From Viridibacillus arenosi (GTDB lineage Bacteria; Bacillota; Bacilli; Bacillales_A; Planococcaceae), in NCBI RefSeq assembly GCF_001955655.1, contig NZ_MSPW01000005.1, positions 124,001 to 188,000 on the forward strand: a DNA stretch of 64,000 nucleotides, given 5' to 3'. Shown here one piece after another: positions 44,610 to 52,885 of the stretch. A program made the translations under genes and the position numbers. The notes below the pieces were generated by a model. The model worked only from the letters and a program-made list of their open reading frames with translations. It ran no database searches and was not told where the DNA came from. Every line of letters starts with the position of its first letter. Positions within the stretch are counted from its first letter, which is position 1.

Positions 44610-46445
44610 ATGTGTGGTATCACAGGATGGGTTAATTTCAAAAAGGACTTAAGGTTGCAACAAAATGTTTTACATACCATGACTAAAACATTAAAAAAAC
44701 GTGGCCCAGATGCGGAAAACATTTGGACTGAAACACATGCAGCATTTGGACATCAAAGACTCATCGTCATCGATCCAAGTGGTGGCGAGCAACCAATGAC
44801 CCGTTCAAAAAGCGGTACTAACTACACAATGGCCTATAATGGGGAACTCTATAATACAGATGAGTTGCGCCGGGAGCTACAAAAACGCGGCTATCACTTT
44901 TCGTCTAATTCAGATACTGAAGTTTTACTTATAAGCTATATTGAATGGCAGGAACAATGTGTCGATCATCTAAATGGTATTTTCGCCTTTGCTATTTGGG
45001 ATGATATTTCTGAAAAACTCTTCATTGCACGAGATCGGCTTGGCGTAAAACCACTCTTCTATACAGAACAAAACAGTGGCTTATTATTTGGATCTGAAGT
45101 AAAAGCTCTACTTGCACACCCAGATATTCAACCAATCATTAAACACGAAGGACTCGCTGATGTTTTTAGTCTTGGGCCTTCTCGTACTCCTGGTAAAGGA
45201 GTATTCAACAATATACATGAATTACGCCCTGCTCACGCACTTACATTTACCAAAAACGGCCTTCGTATTTGGCGATACTGGAATGTTAAAAGCTCAGAGC
45301 ATACAGATTCCTTTGAACAAACAGTGACCAATGTACGTGACCTTGTGACAGATGCAGTGGAGCGACAACTCGTTTCCGATGTACCCCTTTGTACTTTCTT
45401 ATCAGGAGGATTAGATTCCAGTATTATTACAGCAATAGCAGCAAATAAATATAAAAAAGATGGTAGAGAAGCTCTTCACACCTATTCCATCGATTACGAA
45501 GATAATGCTAAGTTTTTTGAATCGAATGATTTTCAAGTTTCCACAGATGCTTTCTGGATTCAAAAAATGACTGAAACGTTTAAAACCGTACATCATTCAG
45601 AAATAATTACACAACAGGAGCTAATTGATTATTTGAAAGAAGCAGTACATGTACGCGATGTCCCAGGTATGGCTGATGTAGATTCATCACTATTATGGTT
45701 TGCAAAAGTAGTTAAAAAAGACTTCACTGTTGGTTTGTCAGGTGAATGTGCCGATGAAATATTCGGAGGCTATCCTTGGTTTAAACAGTCTTTCTCCAGC
45801 TTCCCATGGATTCGATCAATTGGTGAACGCGAATCTGTTCTACGCACAGAATGGCAGCAAAAACTCAATATCCCAGACTATATGCAAAATGCCTACGAAG
45901 AATCCATTGCCGAAACGCCTCGACTTGACGGAGAATCACCAGAAGACGCAAAACGACGAGAATTGTTCTATCTCAACATGATTTGGTTTATGACGACATT
46001 ATTAGAGCGCAAGGACCGTATGAGTATGGGGGCAGGTCTTGAAGTTCGGGTTCCTTTTGCAGACCATCGCCTCGTAGAATATATGTGGAATATTCCCTGG
46101 GAAATGAAATCAGTAGGTAATATGGAAAAAGGCCTTTTGCGAAAGGCAATGGAAGAGCTTTTGCCAAAAGAAGTGCTCTATCGACAAAAGAATCCATATC
46201 CAAAAACATATCACCCTGCTTATACAGCTGGTATTCAACAATGGCTTAAAGAAATTCTCCAAGACAAAAACTCAATCCTCCATGAATTTTTTGAACGTAA
46301 ACGTCTAGATAGCCTTATAGAGTCTGGGGGTACGTCATTCAAAGTCCCTTGGTTTGGGCAATTAATGGCGGGACCACAGCTTCTCGCTTATTTAGCTCAA
46401 ATTCATACTTGGTTTGAAGATTATCAGATTCAGATTGTTGAATAA
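44610..46445 (+). CDS. asnB: Asparagine synthase (glutamine-hydrolysing)
   Basis: A 611-residue enzyme making asparagine from aspartate, glutamine and ATP. The N-terminal glutaminase domain begins MCGITGWVNF with the nucleophile Cys2, and RGPD and YNGELYN follow. The synthetase domain has the PP-loop FLSGGLDSSII near residue 267, the ATP segment GLSGECADEIFGGYPWF, and DRMSMGAGLEVRVPFADH. I start at the second of two adjacent ATGs because Cys must follow the removed Met. It belongs to the ~610-residue Bacillota group, some of which amidate other substrates. Single gene with its own terminator. Confidence 0.93.
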   Translation: MCGITGWVNFKKDLRLQQNVLHTMTKTLKKRGPDAENIWTETHAAFGHQRLIVIDPSGGEQPMTRSKSGTNYTMAYNGELYNTDELRRELQKRGYHFSSNSDTEVLLISYIEWQEQCVDHLNGIFAFAIWDDISEKLFIARDRLGVKPLFYTEQNSGLLFGSEVKALLAHPDIQPIIKHEGLADVFSLGPSRTPGKGVFNNIHELRPAHALTFTKNGLRIWRYWNVKSSEHTDSFEQTVTNVRDLVTDAVERQLVSDVPLCTFLSGGLDSSIITAIAANKYKKDGREALHTYSIDYEDNAKFFESNDFQVSTDAFWIQKMTETFKTVHHSEIITQQELIDYLKEAVHVRDVPGMADVDSSLLWFAKVVKKDFTVGLSGECADEIFGGYPWFKQSFSSFPWIRSIGERESVLRTEWQQKLNIPDYMQNAYEESIAETPRLDGESPEDAKRRELFYLNMIWFMTTLLERKDRMSMGAGLEVRVPFADHRLVEYMWNIPWEMKSVGNMEKGLLRKAMEELLPKEVLYRQKNPYPKTYHPAYTAGIQQWLKEILQDKNSILHEFFERKRLDSLIESGGTSFKVPWFGQLMAGPQLLAYLAQIHTWFEDYQIQIVE

Positions 46446-46446
46446 T

Positions 46447-46477
46447 AAAGAGCACGCAGATACTGCGTGCTCTTTTC
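46447..46477 (+). terminator. Intrinsic terminator of the asparagine synthase gene
   Basis: An AAAGAGCACGCAG / CTGCGTGCTCTTTT stem with a 3-base loop, directly after the stop codon. It can also serve the decayed minus-strand gene that ends at 46484. Confidence 0.92.
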
Positions 46478-46483
46478 ATGCTT

Positions 46484-46913
46484 CTATTTTTTAGCTATAC
46501 ACTTTATCTCGTTAATCTCTTCCTGAATAATTCTACTCAATCCATCTACAATAATATCCATTTCATGCAACTCAGCATTGATGTGAAAATTGATCCTCGT
46601 CCTATCCGGAATTTTCCCTTATTGTCTACTTCAATTCAATCTCAACACCTATATGCCCCAGACGATCTAATTTGAAAAAGCATAGTCGTAAATAATCTAG
46701 TGATGTTTTTGTATCGGCACCAAATAACATTTCAAACTCATTTCACTTAAATTTTTCAAATTCAGAAACGCCATCCCTTAATTCCTCTAAATCTTCATAA
46801 TCTGTATATACATCTACTGTAAAAGAACATACTTCGTTAGCCAACTGCCAGCATCGCTGAAAAAACATTTCCCCTTCCCATAACTTCTCCAATTCCATTT
46901 TAAATCGTCGCAT
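46484..46913 (-). pseudogene. Decayed gene for an unknown acidic protein of about 143 residues
   Basis: The minus strand encodes MRRFKMELEKLWEGEMFF ... VSEFEKFK, an in-frame TGA, then NEFEMLFGADTKTSLDYLRL ... HIGVEIELK in the same frame, a shift to VDNKGK, and another to IPDRTRINFHINAELHEMDI ... IKCIAKK and a stop. Two single-base losses (one in an A4 run) plus one nonsense change restore 144 codons; the 430-base length is two short of that. The start has GGGG 8 bases upstream. No family recognised; size and acidity are compatible with an immunity-type or small cytoplasmic protein, but nothing proves it. The plus-strand frame across it is an antisense shadow. Confidence 0.7.
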
Positions 46914-47057
46914 TACAAAAACCCCAATCTATTCTCTTCATTATAATAAGACTGTTAATCATTGACAAAAAACAAACCAAAATGTATTATGTTTATAAAT
47001 AAACAAACGTTTTATATTAAAGTTTGGAAATAATATCGGAATCGAAGGTGTTTATAT

Positions 47058-47813
47058 ATGGAGAACTCAGAACTATTTTGGAATGCATCAATTGATCAAC
47101 TAAAAAAAGGCTATTCTGAAGATGCACATTGTTACACTTGCCTCCTTTGTGGTGAAAAAATAGAAAAAGGCATTATTTATCCTCAAAATGACGTACTGTA
47201 TGAAGCAGAGAAATATATGCAAATGCACATTAAAGAAACTCATCAATCTGTTTTTGCATATTTAATCGGACTTAACAAAAAGATGACAGGGCTTACTGAG
47301 CATCAGAACAATTTATTACGTCTATTTTATGCAGGAATGACAGATGCTGAAGTACAGCAAGAATTGGAAATCGGTAGTACCTCTACGATCCGTCATCATC
47401 GATTTGCCTTAAAGGAAAAGGAACGCCAAGCGAAAACGTTTTTAGTCATGATGGAGCTATTAAAAGAAAAAGATATGAATGCACCTACATTCGTACCTGT
47501 ACACAAAACCGCTACGATGGTTGATGACCGTTATAATATCACCAATAAAGAACAGGATGAAGTTCTAAATAAACTTTTCCCTGAAGGTACAAATGGACCT
47601 TTGTTACGCTTTCCGAAAAAGGAAAAACAAAAACTTATTATCCTACGCGAAATTACAAACCGCTTTGATAGCGAAAGTACTTATACAGAAAAAGAAATTA
47701 ATTCTATTCTTATGCCAATTCATGATGACTATGCTATGATTCGTCGTTATTTAATAGAATACGGCTTTTTAGATCGTAAAGCAGATGGCAGTGCATATTG
47801 GATTAAAAAATAA
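47058..47813 (+). CDS. DUF2087 domain transcriptional regulator
   Basis: A 251-residue protein. The N-terminal 65 residues contain a possible zinc site (CYTCLLCG then MHIKETH). Residues 78-125 look like a LuxR-type HTH (LTEHQNNLLRLFYAGMTDAE, IGSTSTIRHHRF). The C-terminus is a DUF2087 domain (LLRFPKKEKQKLIILREITN, YTEKEINSILMPIHDDYAMI, RRYLIEYGFLDRKADGS). Such proteins are annotated as regulators without known targets. GGTG at 8-9 bases precedes the ATG. It is followed after 19 bases by the GIY-YIG gene, a recurrent pairing in Bacillota. Confidence 0.85.
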   Translation: MENSELFWNASIDQLKKGYSEDAHCYTCLLCGEKIEKGIIYPQNDVLYEAEKYMQMHIKETHQSVFAYLIGLNKKMTGLTEHQNNLLRLFYAGMTDAEVQQELEIGSTSTIRHHRFALKEKERQAKTFLVMMELLKEKDMNAPTFVPVHKTATMVDDRYNITNKEQDEVLNKLFPEGTNGPLLRFPKKEKQKLIILREITNRFDSESTYTEKEINSILMPIHDDYAMIRRYLIEYGFLDRKADGSAYWIKK

Positions 47814-47832
47814 AGAAAGTAGGTAGCTCATA

Positions 47833-48180
47833 ATGGATCGTCAAAAAGAACTCAAACAAATTTATAAAGAAACCCCTATCCAATCAGGTGTTTATAAAAT
47901 TACTAACACTACAAATAATAAAATCTATATCGGCAGTACAAATAATTTAAAGAGATTAAATGGTGTACAATTCATGCTGAAAATGAGTAATCATACAAAT
48001 AAAGCACTACAAGAAGATTGGAACAAATTCGGTGAATCTGCATTTGAAATTGAAATTCTTGAAGTGTTGAAGAAAAAAGAAGAAGGATTCTTCGATGCGA
48101 AGAGAGAATTAGCAAAACTTGAAGAGCAATGGATTGCTAAATTAGAGCCATTTGGCGAACGCGGTTATCTCGATAAATAA
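47833..48180 (+). CDS. GIY-YIG nuclease family protein
   Basis: A 115-residue stand-alone GIY-YIG domain protein. The signature is split as SGVYKIT and KIYIGSTNNLKRLNG; an invariant-type glutamate sits in LEEQWIAKLEP near residue 98. Unlike UvrC or homing nucleases it has no partner domain. It shares a transcript with the DUF2087 regulator (19-base gap, GTAGG ribosome site). Nuclease activity is inferred from the fold only; the biological target is unknown. Confidence 0.87.
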   Translation: MDRQKELKQIYKETPIQSGVYKITNTTNNKIYIGSTNNLKRLNGVQFMLKMSNHTNKALQEDWNKFGESAFEIEILEVLKKKEEGFFDAKRELAKLEEQWIAKLEPFGERGYLDK

Positions 48181-48245
48181 CCTTCTCACTTGAACTTTCC
48201 TCTCCTTTTTATTACAATTTAATTAACTTGATACAACAATGATTT

Positions 48246-48335
48246 CTAGGGTTCCGTAGCATGTTGCTAGCCTGGTCCGAGAGAAATCTCATAGCTATAT
48301 TGCTATGCCACGGAAGGATAAAAGCCTGGGAGACT
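48246..48335 (+). promoter_or_regulatory. Guanidine-I riboswitch (ykkC RNA)
   Basis: The conserved blocks are present in order: CTAGGGTTCCG, CTGGTCCGAGAG, ACGGAAGGATAAAAGCCTGG, GAGA, with a variable ATAGC/GCTAT hairpin between them. It senses guanidinium and turns on the SMR exporter genes that follow. Its 3' end overlaps the 5' arm of the terminator at 48323-48366, giving the usual on-switch. Confidence 0.94.
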
Positions 48336-48366
48336 ACTGTTATTCAGTGTCTCCTGGGCTTTTTTA
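48323..48366 (+). terminator. Expression-platform terminator of the guanidine-I riboswitch
   Basis: An AGCCTGGGAGAC-ACTG / CAGTGTCTCCTGGGCT stem followed by TTTTTT. The 5' arm is part of the aptamer, so guanidine binding should prevent it from forming. Confidence 0.92.
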
Positions 48367-48391
48367 TCGGAAATTAGAAAGGATGAATGAG

Positions 48392-48727
48392 ATGAACAAA
48401 CATTGGTTAATTGTAATTGTTGCATCTGTTTTTGAAGTGTTATGGGTTGTCGGATTAAAACACTCATATGACGTTTGGACTTGGGGAGGTACTGCGTTTG
48501 CTATCGTCTTTACCTTTTATTTATTACTCGTAGCAGGACGTTATCTTCCTGTTGGCACGGTATATGCCGTTTTTGTAGGACTTGGTACTGCTGGTACTGT
48601 CATTACAGGCATTTTGTTTTTCGATGAGCCATTTAAAATCTCAAAAATTTTACTCATTATTTTATTGCTTGTCGGTGTAATGGGCTTGAAGATTGTCACA
48701 GATGATAAAAAGGAGGGTGCAGAATAA
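48392..48727 (+). CDS. ykkC: Small multidrug resistance subunit, guanidinium exporter (YkkC)
   Basis: A 111-residue four-helix SMR protein. The active-site glutamate lies in the first helix (VASVFEVLWVVGLKHS), as in Gdx-type exporters, and GTVYAVFVGLGTAGTVITGI is the third-helix signature. It should pair with YkkD to export guanidinium by proton exchange. The ATG at 48392 has AAAGG 8-9 bases upstream; the ATG at 48383 abuts that site. The stop shares a base with the ykkD start. Confidence 0.93.
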   Translation: MNKHWLIVIVASVFEVLWVVGLKHSYDVWTWGGTAFAIVFTFYLLLVAGRYLPVGTVYAVFVGLGTAGTVITGILFFDEPFKISKILLIILLLVGVMGLKIVTDDKKEGAE

Positions 48728-49041
48728 TGGCTTGGATCGCGTTAATTGTAGCAGGATTTTGTGAGGTTTTCGGAGTAGCTATGATGAACAAATGGCAGTA
48801 TGAAAAGAAAGCAACTATTATGATAAGCCTAATCGCTGGATTTACAATTAGTTTTTCTTGTCTCTCTTATGCTATGAACACAATTCCTATGGGTACTGCT
48901 TATGCTATTTGGACAGGAATCGGTGCATCTGGTGGAGCATTAATTGGCATTTTCTTTTTTGGTGAATCAAAAGACTGGAAACGTATTGTTTTTATTACAA
49001 TGGTGCTAAGTGCAGCAGTCGGACTAAAACTCGTATCTTAA
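48727..49041 (+). CDS. ykkD: Small multidrug resistance subunit, guanidinium exporter (YkkD)
   Basis: A 104-residue four-helix SMR protein, the partner of YkkC. Helix 1 contains the conserved glutamate (VAGFCEVFGVAMMNKW), and GTAYAIWTGIGASGGALIGI is the third-helix block. It starts on the last base of the ykkC stop (TAATG), typical of heterodimeric SMR pairs made in equal amounts. Controlled by the upstream guanidine-I riboswitch. Confidence 0.93.
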   Translation: MAWIALIVAGFCEVFGVAMMNKWQYEKKATIMISLIAGFTISFSCLSYAMNTIPMGTAYAIWTGIGASGGALIGIFFFGESKDWKRIVFITMVLSAAVGLKLVS

Positions 49042-49128
49042 TATATTTTCAGATAATTAAACTATTTCTATGCTTTATAGAATATAATATTTCCAAGCAT
49101 TGAAATCTATTATAAATGAGGCAACCAT

Positions 49129-49632
49129 ATGGCAGAACAAGTCAAGATTGAAACAATGATGCCCACTGATTGGGACCAAGTTAGAGCTATTTTTATCGAA
49201 GGGATTGAAGGCGGTAATGCAACATTTCGCACCACTCCACCTACATGGGAGCAATGGGACGCTGGACATTTAGAAGAATGTCGTTTTGTCGCACGTGTGG
49301 ATGGAGAAATCGTTGGATGGATTGCACTTAGCCCCTTTTCCAATAATATATTCCACAAGGGTGTGACAGAGGATAGCATATATATTAGTAAGCGTGCTCA
49401 AGGATTGGGCGTTGGTACTAAGTTATTAAAAAAATGCATCGAAGAAAGTGAAAAGTGCGGTATTTGGACAATCCAGTCACAAATTTTCTCTGAAAATGCC
49501 TCGAGCATACATCTACATCGGAAATTCGGCTTCAAGGAGGTTGGCATACGCGTACGCTTTGGTCAGTTAAATGGTGTGTGGAGAGACGTTACCTTACTTG
49601 ATAGAAGAAGTACCATTGTGGGTCAAGAATAA
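49129..49632 (+). CDS. GNAT N-acetyltransferase, phosphinothricin-acetyltransferase-like
   Basis: A 167-residue GNAT protein of the PAT/YwnH group: FIEGIEGGNATFRTTPPTWE at the N-terminus, the acetyl-CoA loop RAQGLGVGTKLL near residue 90, and LHRKFGFKEVGIRVRFGQLN at the C-terminus. Relatives acetylate phosphinothricin or methionine sulfoximine, but housekeeping substrates are unclear. It lies 87 bases after ykkD, outside the riboswitch's visible operon, although read-through is possible. Followed by a strong terminator. Confidence 0.88.
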   Translation: MAEQVKIETMMPTDWDQVRAIFIEGIEGGNATFRTTPPTWEQWDAGHLEECRFVARVDGEIVGWIALSPFSNNIFHKGVTEDSIYISKRAQGLGVGTKLLKKCIEESEKCGIWTIQSQIFSENASSIHLHRKFGFKEVGIRVRFGQLNGVWRDVTLLDRRSTIVGQE

Positions 49633-49672
49633 ATAAGACACCGTTTCTATCATGAAACGGTGTCTTATTTTT
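49633..49672. terminator. Bidirectional terminator
   Basis: An AATAAGACACCGTTTC / GAAACGGTGTCTTATT stem between the convergent acetyltransferase and SDR genes, with T-runs on both sides. Confidence 0.9.
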
Positions 49673-49677
49673 ATATA

Positions 49678-50436
49678 TTAGTAAGCTGTCCAACCTGCAT
49701 CTGCAACAATTACTGTTCCATTAACAAAGCTAGAGTCATCAGATCCTAAGAATAATGCTACTTTTGCAATTTCATCCGGTTGACCAACTCGAGGGTTAAT
49801 ATTTAATCCTGACATTGCACGTCCAACACCAAATTCATTAATATTCGTCATTGAACTATTAATATTTGTTTCTACTGCTCCTGGTGCAATTGCATTACAG
49901 CGAATTCCATCATTTGCATACATGAACGCCGTATTTTTCGTGAAACCGACAACTGCATGTTTGGAAGCTGTATAAGCTGCTCCTGCACGAGTTCCGTTTA
50001 AGCCACCTGCTGATGCGACATTCACGATTGTTCCCTTTTTCTTTTTTAAGAAAATAGGTAGTACTTTACGTGTCGCACGCATTACACTAGTTGTATTAAT
50101 AGCAAAAATTCTTTCCCATTGATTATCTTCAATATCAGCTGCTGCTTCGAAATTGTCCATAATTCCCGCATTATTTACTAGAATATCAACTGTTCCATAA
50201 AGATTCACTGTTGTATCAATTAAGTTCTGAATATCTTCTTCTTTAGCAACGTTTGCCACTACTACTGTAGCTTCTCCACCATTAGCTTTAATTTCCGCTA
50301 CCGTTACATCCGCAGCTTCTGCATTAATATCTGATACGATTACCTTTGCTCCCTCTTGTGCATATAAAGCCGCAATTGCTTTACCCATCCCTGAAGCAGC
50401 TCCTGTTACAACTGCAACCTGTCCTTGAAGTTTCAT
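49678..50436 (-). CDS. Short-chain dehydrogenase/reductase
   Basis: A 252-residue classical SDR. Cofactor loop VTGAASGMGKAIA is at residues 8-20, NNAG near 87-90, the catalytic Ser sits in VNVASAGG, and YTASK (Tyr-x3-Lys) near residue 154 completes the active site. Many relatives are called 3-oxoacyl-ACP reductase or glucose dehydrogenase; here the divergent TetR gene points to inducible conversion of an unknown alcohol or ketone. A GGGGGA ribosome site precedes the ATG. Confidence 0.9.
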   Translation of the reverse strand: MKLQGQVAVVTGAASGMGKAIAALYAQEGAKVIVSDINAEAADVTVAEIKANGGEATVVVANVAKEEDIQNLIDTTVNLYGTVDILVNNAGIMDNFEAAADIEDNQWERIFAINTTSVMRATRKVLPIFLKKKKGTIVNVASAGGLNGTRAGAAYTASKHAVVGFTKNTAFMYANDGIRCNAIAPGAVETNINSSMTNINEFGVGRAMSGLNINPRVGQPDEIAKVALFLGSDDSSFVNGTVIVADAGWTAY

Positions 50437-50496
50437 ATAGACTTCCCCCTACTGTTATAGTAATCAACAGATGTTTAATACACCTCATCCATTTAT

Positions 50497-50563
50497 AGTA
50501 TAATGTGGTTTAGATACGCCATTCAATCAGCAAATCATAGAACTTTTGTTGAATAACCAACAG
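50497..50563 (-). promoter_or_regulatory. SDR promoter and candidate TetR site
   Basis: Minus-strand promoter: TTGAAT (50521-50526), 18-base spacer, TATACT (50497-50502). Upstream, toward the tetR gene, is the inverted repeat TGTTG-N6-CAACA (50547-50562) overlapping a second CAAC-A-GTTG dyad. It lies where one site could control both divergent genes. Confidence 0.45.
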
Positions 50564-50616
50564 TTGATTAGGTATTTGTTCATTAAGCCAAAATATTGAA
50601 CAGCGGAGGCACGTTT

Positions 50617-51234
50617 ATGTCTACAAAAAACACTATAGTTGATAAACGAATTATTAAATCTAAAATAGCGTTAAAAGAAGCCTTGCTTTCTTTAATGCAA
50701 AATAAGGATTTCAAAGCTATCACTATAACTGATATTGTACAACTTGCAGATCTCAACCGTGGTACCTTCTATAAACATTACCAATATAAAGAAGAGCTAT
50801 TGAATGAGATTATTGAGGATGTCGTGGCAGATTTAATTATTTCCTATCGTGAACCGTATAAACAAGTGAAAAATTTTGTAATTAGAGAACTCAATTCATC
50901 TGCTGTGAAAATTTTCGAACATGTTGAAAAACATGCAAGTTTCTACACGCTTATAGTTAAATCAAATGTTTTATATGGCTTTCAAAACAGAATTTGCATT
51001 GAGTTGAAAAGATTAGCACTAGAAGATCTTTCGAATATATACACTAACACTAACAATAAAATAGATAATAATTTACTTGCTAGTTATACTTCATATGCTA
51101 TTTTAGGCATGATGATAGAATGGGTGAAAGAGGGGTTTCAATACTCATCCTCATACATGGCAGAACAATTAATAGAGATTCTTAACACAGCACCTGTTAA
51201 AATAACTTATAGAACAAACCCATTTTCAGAATAG
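50617..51234 (+). CDS. TetR family transcriptional regulator
   Basis: A 205-residue TetR-type repressor. The N-terminal HTH runs from KIALKEALLSLMQNKDFKAI through TITDIVQLADLNRGTFYKHY. The C-terminal ligand domain has the TetR_C_7-like end (SYAILGMMIEWVKEGFQYSS). It is divergent from the SDR gene, which is the likely target. GGAGG lies 8 bases before the ATG at 50617; the TTG at 50596 has no site. The next gene follows after 23 bases, so the GNAT may be co-transcribed. Confidence 0.9.
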   Translation: MSTKNTIVDKRIIKSKIALKEALLSLMQNKDFKAITITDIVQLADLNRGTFYKHYQYKEELLNEIIEDVVADLIISYREPYKQVKNFVIRELNSSAVKIFEHVEKHASFYTLIVKSNVLYGFQNRICIELKRLALEDLSNIYTNTNNKIDNNLLASYTSYAILGMMIEWVKEGFQYSSSYMAEQLIEILNTAPVKITYRTNPFSE

Positions 51235-51257
51235 AAAAAATAGAGGAGCTGAATTAT

Positions 51258-51695
51258 ATGAAAACGCACAAAATCACAACTCAAGAAGACTTACAAAAAG
51301 CATTTGATATTCGAGTTAAAGTATTTGTAGAGGAACAAAAAGTACCTGCTGAAGAAGAAATCGATCAATTCGATCATCTGGGCGGAGAATGCCACCATAT
51401 TCTTGTTACAAATGATGAAAATCAAGCAGTCGGCACTGGCCGCATCCGCTTAGTTGAAGGTGTTGGCAAAATACAACGTGTCGCTATTCTTGAAGAATGC
51501 CGTAAACTTGGATTAGGCCGAGTTATTATTCAAGCTTTAGAGGATATTGCTTCAAAAGAATTAGGTGCTTCAAAAGTAAAATTGGATGGCCAAGTTCAAG
51601 CACAAGGTTTCTATGAAAAACTAGGCTATCACGTGGCATCTGATATTTTCCTAGATGCAGGTATTGAACATGTATTAATGATAAAAGAAGTTTAA
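51258..51695 (+). CDS. GNAT family N-acetyltransferase (YjcF-like)
   Basis: A 145-residue GNAT protein of the YjcF/ElaA-like group: AFDIRVKVFVEEQKVPAEEE at the N-terminus, GECHHILV, TGRIRLVEGVGKIQRVAI, and the acetyl-CoA loop CRKLGLGRVIIQAL near residue 80. GFYEKLGYHV ends the fold. Substrate unknown. It sits 23 bases after the TetR gene and before a strong terminator. Confidence 0.88.
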   Translation: MKTHKITTQEDLQKAFDIRVKVFVEEQKVPAEEEIDQFDHLGGECHHILVTNDENQAVGTGRIRLVEGVGKIQRVAILEECRKLGLGRVIIQALEDIASKELGASKVKLDGQVQAQGFYEKLGYHVASDIFLDAGIEHVLMIKEV

Positions 51696-51699
51696 GACT

Positions 51700-51739
51700 A
51701 TAAAGAGCTGTCCCATGTAACCTGGGACAGCTCTTTTTA
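51700..51739. terminator. Bidirectional terminator
   Basis: An AAGAGCTGTCCCA / TGGGACAGCTCTT stem with flanking runs, between the convergent GNAT and EamA genes; it overlaps the last codon of the latter. Confidence 0.9.
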
Positions 51740-52621
51740 TACTTGTGACAATTCAGAAATTTGCTTACTAGGCTTAACTAGCGTATAAATAATACCTGCG
51801 AAAATAAGCACTATTCCAGCAGTTTGTATCAAAGTAGGTCGGAAATCTAAAATTGCAACATCCAATAAAATTGCAACAACTGGATCAACAAAAACTAACG
51901 CAGAAACCACAATCGTCGGCAACTTACGCAAGCTATCAAAAAATAAATAATAAACAAAACCAGTATGTATTAATCCTGTCCCTAAAATGTACATCCAATT
52001 TGAAGTTGTCAGTCCTTCAAATACCCCATAATCCATAAACGGTAATAAAATGACAATCCCAACCGCTGTCTGTACAAACGTCATTGCATAGGCACTTAAG
52101 TGAGTTATGCCCTTTCCTACAAACATCGTTAATGCGTAACAAATTGCAGACAACATGGCCCAGACAAACCCTGAAGTGAACAATGCTTTAAAAGATGTAA
52201 ACTGATCTAATCCGATAATAAAAATACTACCAAGGAAACATACAATAACGGCTAAGGTCGCTTGAACCGTCATTTTTTCCTTTAAAAATAAACTTCCCAT
52301 AATCAACACAAAAATAGGCGCTAAATTATAAATCGTAATAGCTACTGAAATAGACATGTCTTGAAATGCTTTAAATAAAAACACCCAGTTTAATACTAAA
52401 AACACACCACAAATAAGTGTCTGGATTATTTCCTTACGTGACCACTGTTCTGTTTTATGACCGCCAGTAAAAAACCATATTCCTCCTAAAAATAATGTCG
52501 CACAAATACAGCGGACGAATACTAGCTCCTCTGCTGGAATTCCTGTATTCACTGTAAAAAAACCGATAGAACCGAATAACGCCATCGCAATAATCATCTT
52601 GAACATTGCTGCTATATTCAT
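51737..52621 (-). CDS. EamA/DMT family transporter
   Basis: A 294-residue drug/metabolite transporter with ten membrane helices in two EamA repeats: first repeat with VFVRCICATLFLGGIWFF and ITIYNLAPIFVLIMGSLFLK, second with the matching SALVFVDPVVAILLDVAILD. Substrates in this family are amino acids, nucleotides or drugs and cannot be read from sequence. The ribosome site (GGAAAGG) is rather distant. Single gene. Confidence 0.88.
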   Translation of the reverse strand: MNIAAMFKMIIAMALFGSIGFFTVNTGIPAEELVFVRCICATLFLGGIWFFTGGHKTEQWSRKEIIQTLICGVFLVLNWVFLFKAFQDMSISVAITIYNLAPIFVLIMGSLFLKEKMTVQATLAVIVCFLGSIFIIGLDQFTSFKALFTSGFVWAMLSAICYALTMFVGKGITHLSAYAMTFVQTAVGIVILLPFMDYGVFEGLTTSNWMYILGTGLIHTGFVYYLFFDSLRKLPTIVVSALVFVDPVVAILLDVAILDFRPTLIQTAGIVLIFAGIIYTLVKPSKQISELSQV

Positions 52622-52824
52622 AATAATACAACCTTTCCTATATTTTTAATATTATGTTAATTATTTTATATCATAACATTTCTCATATTCTTAACCTACC
52701 TTCAGTTATCAATAGTTTTAAAACATTGAAAATTCTATATATAATTACTATTTAATCTATTAGGTTGATTATATATCCCTACTTAACAAACTTTACTTTT
52801 AGTGTATTAAGAACTAAAGTTGAT

Positions 52825-52834
52825 GTGCTATAAT
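52825..52834 (+). promoter_or_regulatory. Extended -10 promoter of the decarboxylase-chemoreceptor operon
   Basis: GTGCTATAAT is an extended -10 (TGn-TATAAT) about 52 bases before the decarboxylase start at 52886. No good -35 is visible, as is usual for extended -10 promoters. Confidence 0.55.
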
Positions 52835-52885
52835 TATGCTTTATTGACTATTTTATTTAAAATTCAAATTAGAGGTGTTAAACAA

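Noticed and set aside
46478..46675. Plus-strand open frame after asparagine synthase
   Set aside because: It is antisense to the decayed minus-strand gene, whose conserved-looking protein segments explain the region better.
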